From NCBI GenBank assembly GCA_002696035.1, contig NZQV01000010.1, positions 62,001 through 126,000 on the forward strand: a stretch of DNA of 64,000 nt, given 5' to 3'. The stretch comes from Balneola sp. GTDB lineage: Bacteria > Bacteroidota > Rhodothermia > Balneolales > Balneolaceae. The translations under genes were made by a program, and so were the position numbers. The notes under the pieces are model-generated. The model was not told the origin of the DNA. It was given only the letters and a program-made list of their open reading frames with translations, and made no database searches. Below are positions 39,449 to 48,931 of the stretch, piece after piece (the stretch's first letter is position 1; each line of letters begins with the position of its first letter).

Positions 39449-39486
39449 AAAAAAGGCCAATTCCCGTTCATGGGAATCAGCCTTTT
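39449..39486 (-). terminator. intrinsic terminator of the CHRD gene
   Basis: On the minus strand AAAGGC (39486-39481) pairs with the GCCTTT end (39457-39452) around an inner ATTCCC/GGGAAT stem (39460-39465 and 39472-39477), followed by T. It lies back to back with the DUF4412 terminator. Confidence 0.75.
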
Positions 39487-39507
39487 GGGGGACTTAGGAA
39501 TGACGAA

Positions 39508-41787
39508 CTACTTAATAAGCGTCATTCTTTTGGTCGTAGTTTGGCTATTAGCCTCTAATCGGTAGATATAAATACCCGATGAAAGAGCACTCGCATCAAA
39601 ATTGACGGTATGCTGCCCGGCACTGAACCGGCCATTCGCTATTGTTGATACTTCCTGTCCAAGCAGGTTGTACACTTTCAAGGTAGCATTGCTGCTTTCA
39701 GCAAGGCTAAATGTGATATTGGTGGTTGGATTAAATGGGTTCGGATAGTTTTGCTCTAATCCAAACTGAGTAGGGTTGTTTAGGCTCTCTTCGTTTGAAG
39801 TCACCATTCCGCGTTCCAGGTTAGCGGTTCTTGGCTCGCTCGCTGCTTCATCACTGCCATCGGTGGCAACTACTCTGTGGTATACCGTAGTTGAACCTCC
39901 CACATCTACACCAAGGTCTCCCAGGAGGCCATCAAGCGTACCAAAGTTGGTTTGGAATGTGGTTTCGGAACCCACGTTGGCATTAACTACGATGTTCTCA
40001 AAGTCGGCGTCAGTAGAAAGCTGCCAGATATATGCAATGTCGTTGCCATTGGTATCGGAAACGGCATCCCATGTAGCTTCAAATGTGGTTGAGGCTTCTC
40101 CTTCCAGTGAAAGGGTAGCATCATTGGCCGGAGAGGTTAACTCGGGAGTTGCCGGCGCAAAGTTAGAAGCCAGAAGTACTTGCCCGCGCAATTCTCCGCT
40201 TTGGAAATCAGCACTGTGGATGTTCAGGTACATTTGTTCCTCAAAAAGTGCTGTAGTCTGTTCTTCAGAAAGGGAGAACATGTTTTCACTGTATGAAAAA
40301 GAGCCGGTGGTATCACTCTCGCCAAGGCTGATGTTAACTGGAATAGCTACATCGCCATTGGCATCTACTTCGCCTACATGTAAATGTCCACCACCGGCAA
40401 TATCGGTTGCTACGGCAGAGCTCAATCCCTCAAATCCTCCGCTTAAAATCATATTTCCATTACTCATAAATTCAATGGATGTTGCTCCCATTGCAGAACT
40501 TGAAATGGGCTGAACTTGATGCCATCCGGAGAGATTGGTGTGGAAATAAGCGGCAGCATCACCGAGAACCTGTCCGCGGATCTCACCACTTCCTACATCA
40601 ACACTATGTACATTTACATACATGTTACGTGCAAAAAGAGCTGCTTTTTGGTCGGCATTCAACGTGAACATATTCTCGGATGCGTTGTACGTTCCCGCCA
40701 TCATTTCGGAGTCAAGTGCGACATCCAGCGTAACTTCAACACCGCCGTTTTGTCCGGCATTGGCCATGTGGAGATGTGAACCTACTTCAGTGTTAAAAGC
40801 AGATTCAAGTCCCATGAAAGAACCAGATACAACGAGCGTATCATTATGCACTTCAAGTACGGCCGCTCCCATAGCATTGGTTGCCACTGAGGGCACTTCG
40901 TGACTTCCGGATAGTTGCGCAAAAAAGGTTGTGGATGCGGCAGGAACTACTTGTCCTCTAAGTTCGCCACCGGCATAAGCCAATGTATGAATGTTGGCGT
41001 AAACCATACGATCCATCAGGGCTGTTTTCTGTTCCGCTGTAAGCTCAAAGGCATTATCTGAGGCATAATAGACGCCTGATAAATTATCTTCGGAAACCGT
41101 CGCGTTTAAAGAAATAGCAACTCCACCGTTTGTTCCGGCTGAACCTATATGCAGGTGAGAACCACCGGCGATGCTGGCGTCAAATTCATCCATCAATCCA
41201 GAGAAAGTTCCAGATACAAACAGGGAATCTCCACGTAGTTCATAAATGAGAGAACCACTTGCCATCGTTTTAGCAGAAGGGATCTCAAATGCGCCTGACA
41301 GGTTTGAGCGATAATACGCATCTGATTCTGGTAACAGTTGTCCCCGTAATTCTCCACCCATATAATTTTCGGAGTGAATATTGACGTACACTCCGCGCAT
41401 CATCAGGGTATCTACCTGACCGTCGGATAAAGTGAAGGTGTTGCTGGATGCTTCAAACATTCCGGCAGTTTCTCCCTCGGCGGTTATAGTGAGAGGGAAG
41501 ATGACGCTGCCATTCTCCCCGGCCATTCCGGTGTGAAGGTGAGCTCCTCCCGCAATATCGGTTGCAACAGGGCTGCTCAGTCCTTCAAAAGAACCTTCCA
41601 CAGTAAGTTCGTTGCCATCGAGGGTGGCTGTCACCATTCCATTGGCCATGGAAGTAATGGAAGGAACCTGATTACTCCCGCTGAGTTGTGCTTCTAATGT
41701 GGTTTGGGCATGTGCCTGGAAATTTGATCCAAAAAGCATCATGAAAAAACCGAATACTAAATATGGTAGCTTGGTTAATAACTTCAT
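39508..41787 (-). CDS. secreted four-CHRD protein with C-terminal sorting domain
   Basis: 759 residues with a signal peptide ending 'QAHAQ'. Four CHRD domains follow (about 28-150, 152-282, 283-410, 412-543). Each opens with 'LSGSxxVPS'-like words, has 'HLHxGxxGxNGxV' in the middle and closes 'GELRGQV'. A fibronectin-like domain (about 548-660) leads to a type A secretion-sorting domain beginning 'QNYPNPFNPTTNITFSLAES' and ending 'TTTKRMTLIK'. It is likely exported by the type IX system and anchored or released. CHRD domains occur in chordin and in bacterial surface proteins of unknown ligand. It lies downstream of the sigma/anti-sigma pair, beyond a repeat element. Confidence 0.88.
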   Translation of the reverse strand: MKLLTKLPYLVFGFFMMLFGSNFQAHAQTTLEAQLSGSNQVPSITSMANGMVTATLDGNELTVEGSFEGLSSPVATDIAGGAHLHTGMAGENGSVIFPLTITAEGETAGMFEASSNTFTLSDGQVDTLMMRGVYVNIHSENYMGGELRGQLLPESDAYYRSNLSGAFEIPSAKTMASGSLIYELRGDSLFVSGTFSGLMDEFDASIAGGSHLHIGSAGTNGGVAISLNATVSEDNLSGVYYASDNAFELTAEQKTALMDRMVYANIHTLAYAGGELRGQVVPAASTTFFAQLSGSHEVPSVATNAMGAAVLEVHNDTLVVSGSFMGLESAFNTEVGSHLHMANAGQNGGVEVTLDVALDSEMMAGTYNASENMFTLNADQKAALFARNMYVNVHSVDVGSGEIRGQVLGDAAAYFHTNLSGWHQVQPISSSAMGATSIEFMSNGNMILSGGFEGLSSAVATDIAGGGHLHVGEVDANGDVAIPVNISLGESDTTGSFSYSENMFSLSEEQTTALFEEQMYLNIHSADFQSGELRGQVLLASNFAPATPELTSPANDATLSLEGEASTTFEATWDAVSDTNGNDIAYIWQLSTDADFENIVVNANVGSETTFQTNFGTLDGLLGDLGVDVGGSTTVYHRVVATDGSDEAASEPRTANLERGMVTSNEESLNNPTQFGLEQNYPNPFNPTTNITFSLAESSNATLKVYNLLGQEVSTIANGRFSAGQHTVNFDASALSSGIYIYRLEANSQTTTKRMTLIK

Positions 41788-42162
41788 AATTATAAGTGTT
41801 AGTTAATTTTTATTCTGTCCATAACAGGACTATTTGTCTAACACTACGAAGCAGGAAGTGAACCGGATTGGAATAAATTAAAAAAGCCTCCCGATTGAGA
41901 GTCTTTAAGACATTGAAACCTGAGTTCGAATTTATTCTTTAAGAAGTTGTCATCCTGAGCGCTCAAAAAGCTTTTTAAGAATAGCAGTATGCCGCGAAGG
42001 ATCTCAAATTATTAAAAGCTTGTGATGTTGTGCATCTTTTGTCCCGACTTATTCGGGATCGCGTCAAGCATGTGAGCTTTTGATAATTATTAGACGCTCA
42101 GAGTGACAACTATTTCTTTTTTATCACATTACCAATCGAACTCAGGATTGAAGGGGAAAAGA
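41788..42162. other. 375-base gene-free stretch: CHRD promoter side, weak terminator and repeat element
   Basis: Bases 41788-41880 are the CHRD upstream region; no box I trust. Around 41880-41904, reading on the minus strand, a short imperfect stem (AGACTC with GAGGCT) followed by six T may end the anti-sigma transcript. The rest, 41946-42110, is the palindromic element listed separately. Confidence 0.4.
41946..42110. repeat. 165-bp nested palindromic (MITE/REP-like) element
   Basis: Outer ends GTTGTCATCCTGAGCG (41946-41961) and CGCTCAGAGTGACAAC (42095-42110) are inverted copies matching at 14 of 16 positions. Inside, a second inverted pair of about 20 bases (42006-42027 and 42069-42091, sharing AATTAT-AAAAGCT) encloses a third hairpin TCCCGA/TCGGGA (42042-42047 and 42053-42058). 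'GCGAAGGATCT' near 41993 is the companion word of a GTCATCCTGAGCG repeat that is common in Bacteroidota intergenic DNA. There is no ORF inside, so it would depend on an enzyme elsewhere. Confidence 0.7.
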
Positions 42163-42948
42163 TCACATATTACCCATCAAATACATATCTCCGGTGGGTT
42201 GAGGGACTCCGCCTTTGGGCTCCATGGTGATGGCAAAAGCGCCTTCGTTGGCGGAAGACTGAAGCTGTTCGATCTTAAAGAAATTATCTTTTTGAGGATC
42301 ATCTACAGCGAAAACACCGGCGCTTATCGGCTGTCCATTTACGATGAGCCAAAGCTGATAATCTTTGTCGGATGGCACAGTGGGGAGGTTAGCGATCTGC
42401 AGAAGAGCCCGGCCACCTTCTTTATCCCAAACCACTTTTCCGTATCCATTAGGGCTCATGTCTTCCATGCCCGCCATCATAACCAGATCTACTTCGCGCG
42501 CTTCCAGTATTGTGAGAAGTTCTTCTTTGCGTTCCACTTCAGATTCCAAACGCTGAATAGTGGATTGCTGCTCAGCTATAACTTCGGATTGCTGTTCAAC
42601 CTCCTGCGATAAATTCTGGCTGTAGAAAAACAAACCGGCTGATATCAGAATAAAGATCACAGAAGCTGCAGCCGCAAAACGATACCAGGTAAGCTGGTAA
42701 ATTCGGGCAGGTTCTGTCTGATGACCGACCGCGGTTAGGATGCGATCTTTCAGTTCGGCAGTGGGTGTATCATCGAGAGACAGAGTAGCTATTTCAGCTG
42801 CGGTAGCTTGCAGATCATCAAAGAGTTCGAGTTGCTCATCGGAAGCATTTTTGAGCATCAGCTCGAATTCGCGCTCCTCTTCCGTACTCAACGCGTTTAA
42901 CACGTAAGCAGATGCAAGCTCTTCAAATTTTTGGTTTTGGTTGCTCAT
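42163..42948 (-). CDS. anti-sigma factor, RskA family
   Basis: 261 residues. The N-terminal cytoplasmic part 'FEELASAYVLNALSTEEERE' is the usual anti-sigma-K start without a zinc HxxxCxxC. One membrane helix lies near 86-106, then a coiled coil (about 110-155), then the extracytoplasmic RskA domain ('GKVVWDKEGGRALLQIANLP', 'YQLWLIVNGQPISAGVF'). It should hold the ECF sigma factor encoded just upstream until a signal triggers its release. The genes overlap by ATGA. Confidence 0.88.
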   Translation of the reverse strand: MSNQNQKFEELASAYVLNALSTEEEREFELMLKNASDEQLELFDDLQATAAEIATLSLDDTPTAELKDRILTAVGHQTEPARIYQLTWYRFAAAASVIFILISAGLFFYSQNLSQEVEQQSEVIAEQQSTIQRLESEVERKEELLTILEAREVDLVMMAGMEDMSPNGYGKVVWDKEGGRALLQIANLPTVPSDKDYQLWLIVNGQPISAGVFAVDDPQKDNFFKIEQLQSSANEGAFAITMEPKGGVPQPTGDMYLMGNM

Positions 42949-43562
42949 CCTTCTAATTCCTTACCTAAAATCTCTCGTAATTTCATCATGCCATCCCGCA
43001 TTCTGGTTTTAACGGTGCCGAGTGGAATATCAAATTCATCGGCGATCTCACGCTGGCTCATTCCATTGAAATAAGCCACTTGTAATACCTTTCGCTGTTT
43101 AGCTGAGATCTCAGTCAAAGCATTATGAAGCCTTTTAGCTCTATCGGTTAAAATAGTGTTTTCCAGGGGATCTGTTTCCTCCGAATATAGCGGATGAAAT
43201 ACATCTTCATCGTTCAGGCTTACGGATTGCTTTTTCTGCTCCTTATATACTTTAGAACGGAGCCGGTCTATAGATTTATTTCTTGTGAGGGAAACGATCC
43301 ATGTATAAACGGTGCCACGTTCTGTGTCAAATTGCTCAGCTTTTTCCCAGATCGTTGTAAATACTTCTTGTAAGATATCCTCCGATTCTTCTCTTTTTTT
43401 AAGGATAGATAAGATCAACCCAAAAAGCAGCCGGTGATAGTTGTCATACAATTCGGAGAGGGCAGCGGTGTCCCTGGCTTTAATGCGCGCCATAAGTTCA
43501 CGATCGCGATCCTCATCTTTAGTAAGAAATTTTCCAATCGTTGATATGAAAAAAAACAGCAT
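42945..43562 (-). CDS. ECF-type RNA polymerase sigma factor
   Basis: 205 residues from the ATG at 43562. The longer frame begins at a GTG inside the neighbouring gene and adds unconserved sequence. Region 2 is 'LYDNYHRLLFGLILSILKKR' through 'VYTWIVSLTRNKSIDRLRSK'. Region 4 is 'ISAKQRKVLQVAYFNGMSQR' through 'DEFDIPLGTVKTRMRDGMMK'. This is the SigK-like ECF group that pairs with RskA. Possible targets include the CHRD gene downstream, but no shared promoter motif was established. Confidence 0.88.
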   Translation of the reverse strand: MLFFFISTIGKFLTKDEDRDRELMARIKARDTAALSELYDNYHRLLFGLILSILKKREESEDILQEVFTTIWEKAEQFDTERGTVYTWIVSLTRNKSIDRLRSKVYKEQKKQSVSLNDEDVFHPLYSEETDPLENTILTDRAKRLHNALTEISAKQRKVLQVAYFNGMSQREIADEFDIPLGTVKTRMRDGMMKLREILGKELEG

Positions 43563-43651
43563 ATATGTTCTTGTGATTGAGTACGCAATCAGCTTAATAA
43601 CGGATTGGCTTGCTGCGTAAATTAGTTGGTCAAGAAAAGAAAAAGGGCGGA

Positions 43652-45682
43652 TTAAGCCAACACTTTCTTTATTTCTGTACGTCCCGAAACCGGTTTTTCG
43701 CACTTAAAGTTCTCACAAACATATAAAGTGGTGCGTCCGTCTTGTTTCTTTTGGGTTGAAGTGTAAGCAGCAATTTCAGCCAGCTGTTTCCGATTCTCCT
43801 TTCTTACCACATGCATTACTGAAAACGGGGTGAATGTTTCACAGACGGATGAAAGCACCTCTTCAACTTCCTCTGTTTCGCCGATCAGGGAGATCTCTTT
43901 AGCATCTGCATTGAGGAATTGGATAGCTTGCATACTTTGGGTGATACTGCTTCCCGAACGGATCAGATCCACAGAAAAAGCTTTCCCAATTTGGTCGGTA
44001 TAAGTTTCAAGCGAGGTGTTGCCGGTAAGTCGGCTAAGTCGAATACCATTTATCATAGAAACGGAATTGGCCGATGGGATGGCACCATCGTAGATCTGCT
44101 TCTGGCGGCCGTAAACCTGATCTTCATCGGTAATACTGAGATAAAACCCACCATTTTCATTATCCCAGAATTTCTCAACAAATAGCTGATTCCATTCAAG
44201 GCTCGTTTCCAGGTAGGAAGGCTCGAATGTAGCCTGATAAAGCTCAATTCCCGCCCAGATCAGGAAGGCGTAATCATCAGCCATGGCCGTGATCCCGGCT
44301 TCCTCATCCATAGAACGATGCAGTAATTCCCTATCTTTAATCAGGTGTTCTTCTAAGAACCGGAACGCGTTTTTAGCCAGATTGGTGAATTCCTCTTCCT
44401 GAAAGACGAACCCTGCCTTAGCAAGCGCTGCGATCATAAGGGCATTCCAGTCAGTTAGTATTTTTTCGTCCCTGAGTGGACGAACCCGGTTTTCGCGCTC
44501 TTCGAACAATTGTCTCCGAACTCCATCAAACCATTGCGAATCACTTTCGTTTATAGGTTTTATGATGTGGGGGATATTCTTTCTGGTTTTCTGTTTGGTG
44601 GCTTCGTCTTCAAAATTACCTTCTTCCAGAATCCCAAAAAGTTCAATGAACTTAGAAGCATCCTCCCCGAGTATTTCTTCTATTTCTGATTTCTCCCAAA
44701 CGTAGAACTTTCCTTCTTCGCCTTCACTGTCGGCATCTTCAGCTGAATAAAACCCTCCTTTGGGATGCAGCATTTCCCGTTTCAAGTATTCGGCAATTTC
44801 ATAAACGGTTTGTTTGAAGATCGGCTTTTGGGTGATCTGCCAGGCTTCGGTATAGGCCATCATCAGCAAAGCCTGATCGTAGAGCATTTTTTCAAAATGG
44901 GGAAGCAGCCATTCGTGATCGGTAGAATAGCGGTGAAATCCATATCCTATGTGATCCCAGATACCGCCCAATCTCATCTGTTCCAGCGTTTTAACTACTG
45001 CATGCAGAAATCGTTCATCTTCCTTCAAATGCCACTGCCGCAGCAAGAACATCAAATTGTGTGGAGACGGAAATTTAGGGGATTCCCCAAATCCGCCATG
45101 TTTTTCGTCATAGCGGTTCAGCAGTTGTTCGGCTGCATAATCTGTTGCTTCGGTGCCGGGGAACTGTCCGCTTTCAAACTGCTGTGATCTTGAAAATCCT
45201 TCGCGAATTTTATCGGTCGCTTTTTTTACACGCTCTGGTTCGTTCTCCCACATGCCCTTAACCCCGGGAATGAGTTGCCTTAGCCCGATTTTGTTATACC
45301 GTGCTTCCTTGGGGATGTAGGTTCCTGCAAAAAAAGGTTCTTTATCTGGGGTCATGACAATAGTAAGCGGCCAGCCCCCTTGTCCGGTCAGCATCTGGCA
45401 AACGGTCATGTAAGTGCTGTCAATATCCGGGCGTTCTTCCCGATCCACTTTTATATTGATGAAAGCCTCATTCATCAGTTCCGCAATTTCGGGATCTTCG
45501 AAGCTCTCGTGCGCCATTACATGGCACCAGTGACAAGTAGCATACCCGATGGAAAGAAATACCGGTTTGTTTTCTTCTTTTGCTTTTTGAAAAGCTTCCG
45601 GTCCCCAGGGATACCAATCAACGGGGTTGTCGGCGTGTTGCTGGAGATACGGGCTTTTGGCTTCGGCGAGTTTATTTGGCAT
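43652..45682 (-). CDS. thioredoxin-domain protein, YyaL/SPATA20 family (DUF255)
   Basis: 676 residues from the ATG at 45682. The DUF255 thioredoxin-like domain covers about 3-165, with the CxxC pair C50-H-W-C53 in '[16 protein letters not shown]'. The rest is a helical (alpha/alpha)6-like barrel resembling N-acylglucosamine 2-epimerase folds ('[20 protein letters not shown]', '[19 protein letters not shown]'). The family is widespread and its function is not settled. It overlaps the end of mgsA by 11 bases, so they form an operon. Confidence 0.88.
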   Translation of the reverse strand: MPNKLAEAKSPYLQQHADNPVDWYPWGPEAFQKAKEENKPVFLSIGYATCHWCHVMAHESFEDPEIAELMNEAFINIKVDREERPDIDSTYMTVCQMLTGQGGWPLTIVMTPDKEPFFAGTYIPKEARYNKIGLRQLIPGVKGMWENEPERVKKATDKIREGFSRSQQFESGQFPGTEATDYAAEQLLNRYDEKHGGFGESPKFPSPHNLMFLLRQWHLKEDERFLHAVVKTLEQMRLGGIWDHIGYGFHRYSTDHEWLLPHFEKMLYDQALLMMAYTEAWQITQKPIFKQTVYEIAEYLKREMLHPKGGFYSAEDADSEGEEGKFYVWEKSEIEEILGEDASKFIELFGILEEGNFEDEATKQKTRKNIPHIIKPINESDSQWFDGVRRQLFEERENRVRPLRDEKILTDWNALMIAALAKAGFVFQEEEFTNLAKNAFRFLEEHLIKDRELLHRSMDEEAGITAMADDYAFLIWAGIELYQATFEPSYLETSLEWNQLFVEKFWDNENGGFYLSITDEDQVYGRQKQIYDGAIPSANSVSMINGIRLSRLTGNTSLETYTDQIGKAFSVDLIRSGSSITQSMQAIQFLNADAKEISLIGETEEVEEVLSSVCETFTPFSVMHVVRKENRKQLAEIAAYTSTQKKQDGRTTLYVCENFKCEKPVSGRTEIKKVLA

Positions 45683-46163
45683 CAAAATCTTTTTTGAACC
45701 GCTGACTGTAATCCACTATAAAGCGGTCATATTTGGTTTTCATGATGGGAGAGGTGATGAGAAAATCTGCTGAAGAGCGATTGCAGGCCATGGGAATGTT
45801 ATACACAATGCTAATACGTTGAAGAGCTTTTACGTCCACATCGTGGGGTTGAGCCTGCAAAGGATCCCAGAAAAAGATCATCACATCAATTTCATTTTGT
45901 ACGATTGCGGTTCCAATTTGGAGATCGCCTCCTAGTGGACCGCTTTTAAAAGTGAATACAGGAAGGCCTAGTTTTTCAGATACAAGTGATCCTGTAGTCC
46001 CGGTTCCAAATAAATTGTGTTCAGAAAGGTGCTCGCTATTGTACTCAGCCCAATCCAATAAGTCAGCTTTGCGATGATCGTGAGCAATGAGAGCAATGTT
46101 CTTTTTCGGTTTCATGGGTTGAACCGAATCTGCGATGGAGGGGTTAATTTGTTTGGCAGACAT
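45672..46163 (-). CDS. mgsA: methylglyoxal synthase
   Basis: 163 residues. '[20 protein letters not shown]' at the start, '[17 protein letters not shown]', '[10 protein letters not shown]' with catalytic D80, '[18 protein letters not shown]' with D100 and H107, and '[18 protein letters not shown]' match E. coli MgsA throughout. It turns dihydroxyacetone phosphate into methylglyoxal and phosphate, a glycolytic overflow bypass. A second ATG (46115, MKPKKN) would remove 16 unconserved residues. No glyoxalase gene is recognised in the window. Confidence 0.95.
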   Translation of the reverse strand: MSAKQINPSIADSVQPMKPKKNIALIAHDHRKADLLDWAEYNSEHLSEHNLFGTGTTGSLVSEKLGLPVFTFKSGPLGGDLQIGTAIVQNEIDVMIFFWDPLQAQPHDVDVKALQRISIVYNIPMACNRSSADFLITSPIMKTKYDRFIVDYSQRFKKDFDAK

Positions 46164-46379
46164 AATATTTTGTTAATTGTGAGTGAAGTTTCCCCAAAGA
46201 TGCGAAGCCAAAAGCAATTATAAAAGCCTATAAAGCAATAATTTGGCATGGTAGCGATTTTAATTTGTCTTTAAATTAATTCGCTATTCCAACCATCTTT
46301 AAAACCTCGTACTGGAGTAAGAACTTGCGCTGCTTTGAAGGGAAAGAAAGAACAGTTGCTGCTATTTTTACAGAAGCCC

Positions 46380-46446
46380 CTGGTCAATGCCCGGCCGATT
46401 TGACCAGAGAGAAAACAGTAACCTGCAACGCGTAACCTGAAACCCG
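46380..46446. repeat. inverted repeat and degenerate AACCTG words downstream of the cyclase gene
   Basis: CTGGTCAA (46380-46387) and TTGACCAG (46400-46407) form a perfect 8-base stem with a 12-base loop but no T run. Just after it, AACCTG recurs at 46420 and 46434, with a related AACCCG at 46441. The whole 46164-46451 gap (288 bases) holds no gene. Confidence 0.4.
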
Positions 46447-46451
46447 CACCT

Positions 46452-48299
46452 CTAAATAACCAATCGCATGGGCGGGCGCTCCAATCGGATCTGCTTCACT
46501 TTAAACTCTTCTTCATCAAAGCCTTTTAGTTCTTTCATGGCTTCTTTGACGAAAAACGTTTTCTCATTTTTCTGCAGATACAACCTTACATCGGGATGAT
46601 TAAACACGGACTCTGAGATCATCACTTCCTTTTCAGAAGCAATATCAACCAGGCGGGAAGCAATGTTGACGGTAGTTCCAAAATAGTCGATACGCCCGTT
46701 CAGGTTCACAGCGGTACAATCGCCATAGTGGATGCCGGCTTTTATTTTGAAAGACTCGCCTACCGAGGAAGAGGTAGTAAAGATCTGCTGAATACGCTGA
46801 ACAGCTTTTAAGGCAGAAACCGGTTCCCAAAAAACAGCCATCACCGAATCACCGATGGTCTTTACAATACCGCCACGTTCTTCAGCCACGATCTGCTCAA
46901 TGATCTTAAAGTGCCCCATAACGCGGCCAATGGCAGACTCATCACCTTCCTGTACATACAGCTCGGTTGAGTTCATCAGGTCGGTAAACAACATGGTGAC
47001 TTCAGAAGCATTTACCTTGCTGGTATCCTTCAGGGTTTCTTTAGCAAACAGTGTTTTGAAGTCCGGCGAAGAACTCACTTCACTGGCGTAGATAGCTTCA
47101 GATTTCCAGTTCATTTTATCAATGAAACACACGTTTTTTTGGGAGGAATGATTTCTGATGATCAAATTCGGGGTAGTGGAAATAGTTATCTCCTGATATT
47201 GAATTTCCTGATCCTGAATGGATATGCTGATGTTATCGTCCCCATCTTCCCGAACGTGTAAAATGAGATGCCCTTCGTGGTTATGAGTTCTGAACAGATA
47301 GGTCCCTTCTTCAAGTTCAAGCTGTGGAAAACGATCTTCACCAACACCAATATACTGTTGAAGTACGCGGTGTGCTTTAGAGTCGGGCCCGCCCAAACTA
47401 TATTTTTTATCGGAGATCTTTCGGATAAGCGGATGCGGTTTGAAAACCATATGCATATTCCTGTTGAAATCCATTTTGTAATCTGTCTCGCAGTCTTCAC
47501 AAAAAAGATGCACCCGGGCTTCCATCATCTTACGGAAATGGTGCTTGGGAGATTTACATTTAGGGCAACATACATCCCACCCAAAATCCAAAAGATCCAG
47601 CTTGGCTGCATGCAAAAATACATTGAGAACGGAGAATTTTTTCTCTCCCCAATATTCTGCGAGGGCATAAGGGTGAATACGCTCAAGATCATCATCTTCC
47701 GCATATTTAATAAGATCGATGAGCCGATTTACGATACGCTTTCGCTTACTAAGATCGATCAGCTCCTTCTTTAATCTCGAAATTTTACGATCGGCACCGC
47801 GAACCAGCTTTGGTTTTTTGGTGAGCTCATAAGGCTTGATCTCTTGAACTACACTTTCTTCCACTTTAGCAAGGTAGTTGGTAAGTCTGCGCTTAATAAA
47901 ATACTCGGTATAAAGTTTGATCAGATATGAAAAAGCCCTGCTGGAGGGAAGTATATTAACCCGAATGGAAAGGAATGTTCCGGTTTCGGAGGGAATGGAT
48001 TCAATAGAAATCGAAATATCTTTGAGTGCTCCTACTTTGTAATGTCTTTTCACACTCCACCGGAAGGGTTTTTCCCACAAAAATGGCTCTTCAGTCCAGG
48101 TTACGTACGATTTTAGCTTCTCGTGACTTAATTCCAAAAATCCTTTTGGTATATCCCGCGATACTGATGACTGTGTGATAGGTGTGGCACTAAGTTTTCG
48201 GAATAACCGGTTGGTATCCGAAATATAAGGCCACAGCGCCTCCGGTGAGATCGCCAGATCAAACTTCCAATGATGTAACTGCTTTTGTCCTTCCTTCAT
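46452..48299 (-). CDS. adenylate cyclase with START-like and zinc-ribbon N-terminal domains
   Basis: 615 residues. Residues about 5-150 read like an SRPBCC/START-type lipid-pocket domain ('LAISPEALWPYISDTNRLFR'). A helical linker leads to a zinc ribbon with CxxC pairs near 245 ('CCPKCKSPK') and 266 ('FCEDCE'), then a small beta domain. The class III cyclase domain covers about 430-595, with metal aspartates in 'LFTDLMNSTEL' and 'IGDSVMAVFW' and the transition-state Asn/Arg in 'NIASRL', so it should be active. It resembles DUF5939-type cyclases. No membrane segments. The product is likely cAMP, but cGMP cannot be excluded. Confidence 0.8.
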   Translation of the reverse strand: MKEGQKQLHHWKFDLAISPEALWPYISDTNRLFRKLSATPITQSSVSRDIPKGFLELSHEKLKSYVTWTEEPFLWEKPFRWSVKRHYKVGALKDISISIESIPSETGTFLSIRVNILPSSRAFSYLIKLYTEYFIKRRLTNYLAKVEESVVQEIKPYELTKKPKLVRGADRKISRLKKELIDLSKRKRIVNRLIDLIKYAEDDDLERIHPYALAEYWGEKKFSVLNVFLHAAKLDLLDFGWDVCCPKCKSPKHHFRKMMEARVHLFCEDCETDYKMDFNRNMHMVFKPHPLIRKISDKKYSLGGPDSKAHRVLQQYIGVGEDRFPQLELEEGTYLFRTHNHEGHLILHVREDGDDNISISIQDQEIQYQEITISTTPNLIIRNHSSQKNVCFIDKMNWKSEAIYASEVSSSPDFKTLFAKETLKDTSKVNASEVTMLFTDLMNSTELYVQEGDESAIGRVMGHFKIIEQIVAEERGGIVKTIGDSVMAVFWEPVSALKAVQRIQQIFTTSSSVGESFKIKAGIHYGDCTAVNLNGRIDYFGTTVNIASRLVDIASEKEVMISESVFNHPDVRLYLQKNEKTFFVKEAMKELKGFDEEEFKVKQIRLERPPMRLVI

Positions 48300-48421
48300 T
48301 ATTTATCCAAATAACTCTCATACAAAGTTCGAATCTTGATGTATGAACCTGTATCTTTATGAATCACTTATTAAGAGTTACGAACACATCAAATGTTACA
48401 AAATTTTAACAGACAATAATA

Positions 48422-48853
48422 ATGGCTAAAGAAAGAACACTGACTATTCTAAAACCCGATTGCGTACGAAAAGGACTGATCGGTGAGGTAACAAAAAGAA
48501 TTCAAGAAGCAGGATTTGAGATTGTGGCAATGAAAATGACCCGACTCACCAAAGATACTGCCGGTGGATTTTATGCGGTACACAAAGAACGCCCTTTTTA
48601 TGATGAGCTATGCGAATTCATGAGCAGCGGAGCGTGCGTGCCTATGATCCTCGAAAAAGAAAATGCCATCGAAGATTTTCGCAAGTTTATCGGAGCTACC
48701 AATCCTGCTGAAGCTGAAGAAGGGACGATCCGTGCCGAGTTTGCCGACAGCCTTGGCGAGAATATCATCCACGGTTCTGATTCCGTTGAGAACGGTAAGA
48801 TTGAAGCCGCTTACTTTTTTGCAGAATCTGAAGTGGTTGCAAATCAGGCTTAA
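48422..48853 (+). CDS. ndk: nucleoside diphosphate kinase
   Basis: 143 residues. The phosphohistidine is H117 in '[20 protein letters not shown]', and '[20 protein letters not shown]' opens the chain as in all Ndk. It moves the gamma phosphate between NTPs and NDPs in the cytoplasm. Single gene with its own terminator. Confidence 0.96.
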   Translation: MAKERTLTILKPDCVRKGLIGEVTKRIQEAGFEIVAMKMTRLTKDTAGGFYAVHKERPFYDELCEFMSSGACVPMILEKENAIEDFRKFIGATNPAEAEEGTIRAEFADSLGENIIHGSDSVENGKIEAAYFFAESEVVANQA

Positions 48854-48882
48854 TAAATTGGGGTAAACCCACTACTTTAAAG

Positions 48883-48913
48883 TCCCGTTTAGTTTTCTAT
48901 GCGGGATTTTTTT
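48883..48913 (+). terminator. intrinsic terminator of ndk
   Basis: TCCCG (48883-48887) pairs with CGGGA (48902-48906) over a 14-base loop, followed by seven T. The stem is short. Confidence 0.6.
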
Positions 48914-48931
48914 GTACCTGTTACCTAAATC

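Noticed and set aside
40198-41380. Tandem DNA repeat or CRISPR-like array in the CHRD gene
   Set aside because: The periodicity is protein-level CHRD domain repetition; the DNA copies are diverged and coding.
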